DNA from: Alishewanella tabrizica
Lineage (GTDB): Bacteria; Pseudomonadota; Gammaproteobacteria; Enterobacterales; Alteromonadaceae
Direction: 5' to 3'
Assembly (NCBI RefSeq): GCF_014652375.1
Contig: NZ_BMYR01000001.1
Span: forward strand, 358,292 to 422,291
DNA length: 64,000 bases
Positions within the stretch are counted from its first letter, which is position 1, and each line of letters starts with the position of its first letter. Under the pieces are notes generated by a model. It saw nothing but the letters and a program-made list of their open reading frames with translations. It was not told where the DNA came from and searched no databases. Of this stretch, positions 57,586-64,000 are shown piece by piece. The position numbers and the translations under genes were made by a program.

Positions 57586-59499
57586 ATGCAGTCAATAGCA
57601 CATGCCCGTATTCACTTCAATCCGCAAGGTACACCGGTTGCCACCGATTTTGATGATATTTACTTTTCTAATGAAGGCGGCTTAGCGGAAACGGATTATG
57701 TTTTTTTGCATCATAATGGACTGCCACAACGCTGGCCGCTTCACCCCGCTCGTTTTTTCCACATTATAGAAACAGGCTTTGGTACCGGTGCAAACTTTTT
57801 AGCCACGTGGCAACGTTTTAACGCCTATCGCGCCCGCTATCCGCAGGCACCGTGTCAACGTTTATATTTTACCAGTTTTGAGAAATATCCCCTTAGCTTG
57901 GCTGACTTAACACAGGCACTGCAGTGTCATACCGAGCTGAAAGCCGAATGCGAGCAACTGCTACATGCTTATCCAGCGCCGGTCAGTGGCTGTCACCGTT
58001 TACTCTTTGAACAAGGCCATATTGTGCTTGATTTATGGCTGGGCGATGTTAATACCCTGCTACCCCAACTACCTGCACAAAATAAAGTGGATGCCATTTT
58101 TCTTGATGGCTTTGCGCCCTCTAAAAATCCGGATATGTGGCAGCCCACGTTGTTTCAGCAACTCTTTAGATTAAGTCATCACGACACGACCCTCGCCACG
58201 TTTACGTGTGCCGGTATGGTGAAACGTGGCTTGCTTGATGCAGGCTTTATCGTTAAGAAAGTAAAGGGATTTGGTCGCAAGCGGGAAATGCTGTTGGCAA
58301 CGCCCAATATTATGCCAAGCCATGATGCAGCAATAACGACAGCCGACATGCGTTCAAACCACGAACCGATAACCGTAATAGGTGGCGGCTTAGCCGCATT
58401 ATGTGCGGCATTTTCCTTAATTCAACGTGGTGTCCAGGTTCGTTTGCTTTGTGCCGATGCCGACGTTGCGCTTGGCGCTTCGCAAAATAGACAAGGTGCG
58501 CTTTATCCCAACTTATCGGCCAATATCAGTTCGGCGGGATTATGGCATTGCCACGCCTTTCATTTTGCGCAACAGTTTTATCAACAATGCCAAGCATTGG
58601 GCATGGTATTTCCGCTGGCACGATGCGGCCTGCTGCACTTAGCCACAACTGACTTACTGCACACTCGACAGCAAAAAATGGCCCAGCAACAATCATGGCC
58701 GACTAATTTGGTTCGTTTTGTTGACGCAGAAATGGCAACCGCGATTGCGGGTATCCCCCTTAAGCACGCTGGGATCTTTATTCCCAATGCAGGTTGGCTA
58801 TCACCGCAGGGTTTTTGCCAGGCACTTTATCAGTACTTAGCCACGCATCCGTTGTTCAGCGCGCGGTTTAATTATCATGTTGATCGTATTGACGCGATCA
58901 ACGCAGGATGGCAGCTGCATTCGGGCGAGCAAACTGACTTTGCCAGCCAACTGCTTGTGGCAACCGGCGCCGATCTGCAACAACTTAACCTATTTTCTGC
59001 TCTACCCGTTAACCGTGTTCGGGGGCAAGTCAGCCATGTTGAATCGAAAGAATTACAATCACTTAAAACGGTTATTTGTCATAAAGGCTATTTAACACCG
59101 GCAATGGACGGCATTCACAGTGTCGGTGCAACCTTTGATCGAGCCGGTCAAGAAGCGCTTGTTCTCGCCGCGGACGACGAAACAAACCTCAACGAGTTAC
59201 AACAACAATTACAGAGTCACGCCTGGTTACAACAGCTTAACGTTATCTCGGCAAAGGCAGCGTTTCGCGCAACGACACCCGATCATTTGCCACTATGTGG
59301 TTTTTATCATCCGGATGAACAGGCGACAGCGGGGATATGGGTGTTAAGTGGCTTAGGGGCGAGAGGGCTACTTTTTGCACCACTTTTAGCCGAGTTATTG
59401 GCCTGTCAACTCACGGCTGAACCCTTGCCGGTTGCCGAGGACACCTTAAAAATGCTTAGCGCAAACCGTTTTAGAAAAGCAGCAAAGCCCACAATTTAG
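57586..59499 (+). CDS. mnmC: Bifunctional tRNA mnm5s2U biosynthesis enzyme MnmC
   Basis: 637 residues in two domains. The N-terminal methyltransferase (to ~245) has ETGFGTGANFLATWQ and DGFAPSKNPDMWQ; the C-terminal FAD oxidoreductase has ITVIGGGLAALCAAFSL and GASQNRQGALYPNLS. It converts cmnm5U34 to nm5U and then mnm5U in tRNA. Both domains look intact. Confidence 0.96.
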   Translation: MQSIAHARIHFNPQGTPVATDFDDIYFSNEGGLAETDYVFLHHNGLPQRWPLHPARFFHIIETGFGTGANFLATWQRFNAYRARYPQAPCQRLYFTSFEKYPLSLADLTQALQCHTELKAECEQLLHAYPAPVSGCHRLLFEQGHIVLDLWLGDVNTLLPQLPAQNKVDAIFLDGFAPSKNPDMWQPTLFQQLFRLSHHDTTLATFTCAGMVKRGLLDAGFIVKKVKGFGRKREMLLATPNIMPSHDAAITTADMRSNHEPITVIGGGLAALCAAFSLIQRGVQVRLLCADADVALGASQNRQGALYPNLSANISSAGLWHCHAFHFAQQFYQQCQALGMVFPLARCGLLHLATTDLLHTRQQKMAQQQSWPTNLVRFVDAEMATAIAGIPLKHAGIFIPNAGWLSPQGFCQALYQYLATHPLFSARFNYHVDRIDAINAGWQLHSGEQTDFASQLLVATGADLQQLNLFSALPVNRVRGQVSHVESKELQSLKTVICHKGYLTPAMDGIHSVGATFDRAGQEALVLAADDETNLNELQQQLQSHAWLQQLNVISAKAAFRATTPDHLPLCGFYHPDEQATAGIWVLSGLGARGLLFAPLLAELLACQLTAEPLPVAEDTLKMLSANRFRKAAKPTI

Positions 59500-59572
59500 A
59501 GAACATTGCTTTTTTACTGATTGCTTTGTGACTAATTGCTTACTGGTGTGATTGCCATTTACGCGTCATCCG

Positions 59573-60460
59573 TTAGGGTCTTGCCATCTGCAGAACAACG
59601 CGTCGGTTAATGGCGCGGCCCAACGACGTTTCGTTAGGCGCAACATGGCGTCGCTCGCCAAAACCTTCAATTTGTACTTTATCTTCTGAAACGCCGGCGG
59701 CGACAAAAAACGCTTTGATCTTTTCAGCGCGTTGTACCGATAACTGTTCATTCATCCAACGTCCCCCAAAACTATCGGTGTAACCTTGCAGTTCGATAGA
59801 TTCAACGTCGGTATCATATTTTAGATACTCAGCGATTTGACTTAAGCGACGACGTGAATCTCGCGTTAATTGATCACCACCGCTTTCATAGGTTAATACC
59901 GTAAAAGCGATATCCTCGAAGCTGTAAGGTAATAACCCCGCAATACATTGACTAAATGCGGCGTACTGCGTGGGGAACTGCACAGGGTTTAGTGCTGCCA
60001 CAACCTTGTCAAAAGGACTATACCAATCAGCATAATAGAAGGTTGGGCTAAAACCTTGTTCTAATTCTGTGAGTAATGTCCAAGCTGTTTTTTTAGGTAA
60101 GTCGCCATTAAATTGCTTTAACAAGCGCATACTGGCTAAGGCTTTTGTTTTTTCGCCAGCACGCCATTGCGGCGGCACCGACAACACTTCTGCGAGATCA
60201 TAGTTATCTGGTAGGCGTAACATGGCTAACTCAAAATCCATATTTAAGCCTTTGCCAGCGTGACTTCGAAAAATTGCCGTACCAAAATTAGGGATATTAT
60301 GCTCAAGCTGACAATGCAGAGGCGTATTTTTACTCAGCAACCATTGTGATTGATCAATACTGGCAGAATATTGACGCACCTGTGTAGGCGCAGCGCTAAC
60401 CACCACGCTAGCAGCACTAAGACTGATGCCCAAAACACAAAACATAGCACGCATAAACAC
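59573..60460 (-). CDS. motY: Sodium-driven flagellar motor T-ring protein MotY
   Basis: 295 residues: signal peptide (FCVLGISLSAASVVVSA), an N-terminal MotY domain (SQWLLSKNTPLHCQLEH, FRSHAGKGLNMDFELAML) and a C-terminal OmpA-type peptidoglycan-binding domain (ELQGYTDSFGGRWMNEQLS, RAEKIKAFF). MotY forms the T ring that holds PomAB stators. It is found beside rnt in Vibrio too. The start is GTG at 60460 (AAGGA seven bases away) or ATG at 60454. Confidence 0.92.
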   Translation of the reverse strand: MFMRAMFCVLGISLSAASVVVSAAPTQVRQYSASIDQSQWLLSKNTPLHCQLEHNIPNFGTAIFRSHAGKGLNMDFELAMLRLPDNYDLAEVLSVPPQWRAGEKTKALASMRLLKQFNGDLPKKTAWTLLTELEQGFSPTFYYADWYSPFDKVVAALNPVQFPTQYAAFSQCIAGLLPYSFEDIAFTVLTYESGGDQLTRDSRRRLSQIAEYLKYDTDVESIELQGYTDSFGGRWMNEQLSVQRAEKIKAFFVAAGVSEDKVQIEGFGERRHVAPNETSLGRAINRRVVLQMARP

Positions 60461-60533
60461 TCTGAGATCCTTTTTTAAGCTTGACCTTGCGCTGTGTTGG
60501 CAAACGCAATCAACGACTCGTTTTTAACTACGC

Positions 60534-60568
60534 CAAAAATACGATCAAAATACGATCAAAAATACAAT
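60534..60568. repeat. Three short AT-rich direct repeats
   Basis: CAAAAATACGAT, CAAAATACGAT and CAAAAATACAAT lie head to tail upstream of motY within the 426-base gap between motY and rnt. That gap has no gene that I can support. Confidence 0.7.
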
Positions 60569-60635
60569 AAAGACGGAGACATGCCCAACTGCAGACACGA
60601 CATTAACCACACCATCAAGCAAAGCAAACATTGTG

Positions 60636-60730
60636 CCGAGATTTTACTAAAAATATACTAAGTTGTACCGCGCGTGATTATGCCACGATGTTACTAAGCC
60701 ACGATTTTACTAAGCGAAGATGTTACTAAT
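60636..60730. repeat. Degenerate 16-bp tandem repeats between motY and rnt
   Basis: Three adjacent units at 60683-60730 share the core GATGTTACTAA (G or T in the fourth place); a fourth, isolated copy is at 60636-60651. The region is non-coding. Confidence 0.75.
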
Positions 60731-60886
60731 CATAGTACAGAGATTGTGCCGAAATTGTCCGTCACCCTCCGGTAACCCGAGCCTACAACATAAAACCACC
60801 TGACAATCGCCTACAACACAAGACCTTGTGGGGATTATTTGGCATAATATCGTTCACTTTACCCATGATAGAGCGATATCGAATAG

Positions 60887-61561
60887 ATGCCTTCTCAAAC
60901 CACGTCTTTGCTCGCGCGCCGTTTTAGGGGCTATTACCCTGTAGTTATCGACATAGAAACCGCAGGCTTTAATCCAAAAACCGATGCATTGTTGGAAATT
61001 GCAGTAAATTTATTGCAAATGGATGATGAAGGTCATTTATATCCAGGTGAAACATTACACTTTCATGTTGATCCTTTCGAAGGCGCCAACCTCGATGCCA
61101 GTTCCTTGGCGTTTAATGGCATTGATCCGTTTAATCCACTTCGTGGTGCGGTGAGCGAACGTGATGCTATTTCAGCTATTTGTAAAGCGGTACGTACAGC
61201 ACAAAAAGCGGCTGGCTGCCAACGATCGGTGATTGTGGCGCACAATGCAGCCTTCGATCAAAGTTTCTTTAATGCGGCGATCAATCGCGTAAATTACAAG
61301 CGTTCCCCTTTTCATGCCTTTGTTTCATTTGATACCACCAGTTTGTCGGCACTGGCTTTAGGGCAAACCGTGCTAGCAAAAGCCTGCGCGCAGGCGGGTA
61401 TCGCATTTAATGCAAAAGAAGCACATAGCGCGTTGTATGACACAGAACGCACCGCAGAACTATTTTGTTTTATTGTCAATCGCTGGCAAACACTTGGCGG
61501 TTGGCCTTTAACGGCCGTTGCGGAAGAAGAGGAAGAAGAGGCACAACTTGACCCGTTATAA
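60887..61561 (+). CDS. rnt: Ribonuclease T
   Basis: 224-residue DEDDh exoribonuclease that trims tRNA and 5S/23S rRNA 3' ends. Exo motifs: [12 protein letters not shown] (DE), [13 protein letters not shown] (D), [14 protein letters not shown] (H, D). Length is near E. coli RNase T (215), with an acidic tail EEEEEEA. Likely processes the tRNA operon products at 38.4-38.9 kb. Confidence 0.95.
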   Translation: MPSQTTSLLARRFRGYYPVVIDIETAGFNPKTDALLEIAVNLLQMDDEGHLYPGETLHFHVDPFEGANLDASSLAFNGIDPFNPLRGAVSERDAISAICKAVRTAQKAAGCQRSVIVAHNAAFDQSFFNAAINRVNYKRSPFHAFVSFDTTSLSALALGQTVLAKACAQAGIAFNAKEAHSALYDTERTAELFCFIVNRWQTLGGWPLTAVAEEEEEEAQLDPL

Positions 61562-61624
61562 CAGGCTGCATCTGCACGATGCAGAGCAGCCTCATTACAC
61601 AGAGTTAATCAATAAGCGTAATGC

Positions 61625-61972
61625 TTATTCAACATCTGTATCCGCAACTTTGTGCTTAGCCGCAGCGTCTTTGATTAGCGGCTGTAATTCACCACGTTGA
61701 AACATTTCTAAGACGATATCACAGCCACCGATCAACTCTCCCTCAACCCACAATTGTGGAAAAGTTGGCCAATTCGCGTATTTAGGTAACTCAGCCCGGA
61801 TATCAGGATGTTGTAAAATGTCCACAAACGCAAACTGCTCACCACAGGCAATCAACGCTTGCGACGCTTGAGCAGAAAACCCGCAGCTTGGAAATTTTGG
61901 TGAACCTTTCATAAATAACAAAATGGGGTTTTCAGCGATTTGCTGTTTAATCTTATCTAACGTTTCCATCAT
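61625..61972 (-). CDS. grxD: Monothiol glutaredoxin 4
   Basis: 115-residue glutaredoxin with the monothiol CGFS site (PKFPSCGFSAQASQAL) and the glutathione-binding WPTFPQLWVEGELIGGCDIV. It binds and transfers [2Fe-2S] clusters. Convergent with rnt. Confidence 0.96.
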   Translation of the reverse strand: MMETLDKIKQQIAENPILLFMKGSPKFPSCGFSAQASQALIACGEQFAFVDILQHPDIRAELPKYANWPTFPQLWVEGELIGGCDIVLEMFQRGELQPLIKDAAAKHKVADTDVE

Positions 61973-62123
61973 GACCTCTAAAATTAATCTGTCAGTCTTA
62001 CTATTTTACCCTGTATTACGCCTACAAGCACTTGAGTTTTTGATAAAGCCCCCAATATCAGCTGAACAATTAAATATGCTGTTAGCACCAGTTAGTGGCA
62101 AACCCCGCGTCGGCGAATAAAAC

Positions 62124-62152
62124 TTGAGTATTTTAGTCAGGTTTTGTAGTCT
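62124..62152 (+). promoter_or_regulatory. Possible sigma-70 promoter of sodB
   Basis: TTGAGT, 17 bases, TAGTCT, about 40 bases before the sodB ATG. The -10 element is poor; this is a tentative match. Confidence 0.35.
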
Positions 62153-62194
62153 ACGTCATGCAGACACTTTTAACAACGTGAACGGAGAGCAACA

Positions 62195-62779
62195 ATGGCC
62201 TTTGAATTACCCGCATTACCTTATGCTAAAGATGCATTAGTCCCACATATTTCTGCCGAGACGTTAGAGTACCATCACGGTAAACATCACAATACCTACG
62301 TGGTAAAACTAAACGGTTTAATTGAAGGCACCCCTTTTGCCAGCCAAACACTGGAAGAGATTGTCCGTAACAGCGAAGGTGGTGTATTTAATAACGCCGC
62401 GCAAGTTTGGAACCATACGTTTTACTGGCATTGTTTAGCGCCAAATGCGGGCGGTGAACCAACAGGTGCACTTGCTGATGCCATTAACGCTAAATGGGGT
62501 TCGTTTGCTGCGTTTAAAACGGCCTTTAACGACAAAGCCGTTAATAACTTTGGCTCTAGCTGGACATGGTTAGTGAAAAAAGCGGATGGTAGCTTAGATA
62601 TCGTGAATACCAGCAACGCGGGTACACCGATTCAAGATGCTAGCGTCACACCAATTATCACTGTTGACTTATGGGAACACGCTTACTACATCGATTTCCG
62701 TAATGCACGCCCAACTTACTTAGATGCCTTCTGGGCACTGGCTAACTGGGAATTTGCGGCGGAAAACTTCGCTAAATAA
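62195..62779 (+). CDS. sodB: Superoxide dismutase [Fe]
   Basis: 194 residues. Metal ligands: His in EYHHGKHHNTYV, His in NNAAQVWNHTFYWHCLAP, Asp and His in DLWEHAYYIDFRN. The AAQVWNHTFYW pattern, with Gln before the ligand histidine, marks the iron form. Cytoplasmic superoxide defence; ribosome site GGAGAG. Confidence 0.96.
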   Translation: MAFELPALPYAKDALVPHISAETLEYHHGKHHNTYVVKLNGLIEGTPFASQTLEEIVRNSEGGVFNNAAQVWNHTFYWHCLAPNAGGEPTGALADAINAKWGSFAAFKTAFNDKAVNNFGSSWTWLVKKADGSLDIVNTSNAGTPIQDASVTPIITVDLWEHAYYIDFRNARPTYLDAFWALANWEFAAENFAK

Positions 62780-62799
62780 GCGGTTTCTTACCGAATTCT

Positions 62800-62826
62800 T
62801 ACCCGGCATTTGCCGGGTATTTTTTT
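62800..62826 (+). terminator. Terminator of sodB
   Basis: TACCCGGCA / TGCCGGGTA perfect 9-bp stem, two-base loop, then seven T; 20 bases after the sodB stop. Confidence 0.92.
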
Positions 62827-63012
62827 GTCTGTGCGTTGAACCTTCCTCTCCCCCCTTGCTCAAAAATAATACAAAACCAAAAATAAATTTTGCGCGTAAA
62901 GTATTTTGATTGCAGAATTTTTTGATTGTAACGGGCAAAGCTGACGATTCATGTCTACCCTTAAACTAACAGCTGAAAGCAGTTTTCCCGGATTAGTAGC
63001 TGGAGGGTCAAA

Positions 63013-64000
63013 ATGGGCATATTTGAACATTACAAAGCACGCTACGAGGCAAACAAAGAGGAAGAACTTACCATTCAGGATTACCTTACGCTCTGCAAAC
63101 AGGATAAAAGCTGTTATAGCAGTGCTGCTGAGCGCTTACTGATGGCGATAGGTGAGCCTGAACTGATTGATACATCTCAAGACTCGCAACTCAGCCGCTT
63201 GTTCTCCAATCGTTTAATTGCTCGTTATCCAGCATTTTCCGAATTTTATGGAATGGAAGATGCTATAGAACAAATTGTTTCTTATCTGAAGCACTCCGCG
63301 CAAGGTTTAGAAGAACGTAAACAGATTTTATATTTGCTGGGGCCTGTTGGCGGCGGCAAATCCTCATTGGCAGAAAAACTCAAACATCTTATGCAACAAA
63401 TCCCTATCTATTACATTAAGGGATCGCCAGTGCAAGATCACCCACTGTGCTTGTTTGATGCTGCTGAAGATGGCGATCTATTGCTGCAAGAATACGGCAT
63501 ACCTAAACGCTATCTCAGAAGCATTATGTCGCCTTGGGCTAGTAAGCGGCTGCATGAGTTTAATGGCGATATAAGTCAATTCCGGGTGGTAAAACGCTAT
63601 CCATCCATTCTTGACCAATTGGCGATAGCGAAAACCGAACCGGGCGATGAGAACAATCAAGATATTGCCGCACTAGTGGGTAAAGTCGATATTCGTCAAT
63701 TGGAACATTTCGCGCAAAATGATCCTGATGCCTACAGTTACTCTGGCGCGCTCTGCCGGGCTAACCAAGGATTGATGGAATTTGTCGAGATGTTTAAAGC
63801 CCCGATTAAGGTATTGCATCCCCTGTTAACGGCAACTCAGGAGGGGAATTATAACGGTACCGAAGGGCTGGCGGCCTTGCCCTTTGACGGGATCATTCTG
63901 GCACACAGTAATGAATCGGAATGGCAAACTTTCCGCAATAACAAAAACAACGAAGCTTTTTTAGATCGGGTTTATATTGTTAAGGTGCCTTATTGCCTAC
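63013..64000 (+). CDS. prkA: PrkA/YeaG-family serine protein kinase, N-terminal part
   Basis: Starts at ATG 63013 after GGAGGGTC and runs past the window end, so only ~329 codons are seen. Start MGIFEHYKARYEANKEEELT is typical of YeaG. The AAA+ part has Walker A LLGPVGGGKSSLAEKL, then IYYIKGSPVQDHPL, GDISQFRVVKRYPS and FDGIILAHSNESEW. Usually followed by yeaH and spoVR (ycgB), a stress and nitrogen-starvation operon; this would lie beyond the window. Confidence 0.93.
   Translation, partial: MGIFEHYKARYEANKEEELTIQDYLTLCKQDKSCYSSAAERLLMAIGEPELIDTSQDSQLSRLFSNRLIARYPAFSEFYGMEDAIEQIVSYLKHSAQGLEERKQILYLLGPVGGGKSSLAEKLKHLMQQIPIYYIKGSPVQDHPLCLFDAAEDGDLLLQEYGIPKRYLRSIMSPWASKRLHEFNGDISQFRVVKRYPSILDQLAIAKTEPGDENNQDIAALVGKVDIRQLEHFAQNDPDAYSYSGALCRANQGLMEFVEMFKAPIKVLHPLLTATQEGNYNGTEGLAALPFDGIILAHSNESEWQTFRNNKNNEAFLDRVYIVKVPYCL

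Noticed and set aside
61971-62120. A 49-codon plus-strand frame between grxD and sodB
   Set aside because: It starts over the grxD start codon, has no clear ribosome site and no recognisable family; it could be a remnant but cannot be supported.

Overview
The window is a chromosomal segment of a Gram-negative gammaproteobacterium, most likely of the Alteromonadales / Rheinheimera-Alishewanella type. Supporting signs are the block order tig-clpP-clpX-lon-hupB-ppiD, the pdxB-asd-fimV-truA-accD-folC-dedD-cvpA-purF order, MotY (the T-ring protein of sodium-driven polar flagella) beside RNase T, MiaE, and a complete phenylalanine/tyrosine catabolic cluster. Coding density is high, almost everything is recognisable core metabolism, and I see no transposase, integrase, prophage or CRISPR array.

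Layout: 1-5.5 kb, the end of a TraB/GumN-like gene, a yafS-like methyltransferase divergent from gloB, then mltD and small envelope genes. 5.6-14 kb, aromatic amino-acid degradation on the minus strand: phhA and phhB (Phe to Tyr), a TyrR-family regulator, hpd, hmgA, fahA and maiA (hydroxyphenylpyruvate to fumarate plus acetoacetate), plus a methionine gamma-lyase. 14-24.6 kb, the envelope-stress region: pspABC-ycjX-ycjF read leftward from a sigma-54 promoter, divergent from pspF-sapABCDF, in which adjacent genes overlap by a few bases or nearly touch. 24.6-37 kb, an unusual SBP/Cache-like protein, then the proteostasis block and proBA.

37.1-39.0 kb is the largest gene-poor stretch and the most interesting part. 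It holds a tRNA operon on the minus strand (Pro-Arg-His-Pro) under a good sigma-70 promoter with a GC-rich discriminator. Both identical tRNA-Pro genes are followed directly by degenerate tRNA-Pro-derived units: one after the first, and an exact 83-bp-period tandem array of five, plus a diverged sixth, after the second. Each unit keeps the 3' end of the tRNA including CCA and the UGG anticodon region, but lacks the 5' acceptor strand and has a broken T stem. The array resembles in logic the rtT repeats downstream of E. coli tyrT, but is built from a different tRNA. Beside it lies a 288-bp hairpin-rich element bounded by near-perfect 23/24-bp inverted repeats, possibly a dispersed palindromic element or a structured RNA.

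39-57.4 kb carries folD, cysS, ppiB-lpxH, miaE, a Yip1-family membrane protein, and the purF-to-fabB superoperon-like block on the minus strand with a highly acidic, repeat-rich FimV. 57.6-64 kb has mnmC, motY, rnt, grxD, sodB and the start of the PrkA kinase gene, which runs off the end of the window.
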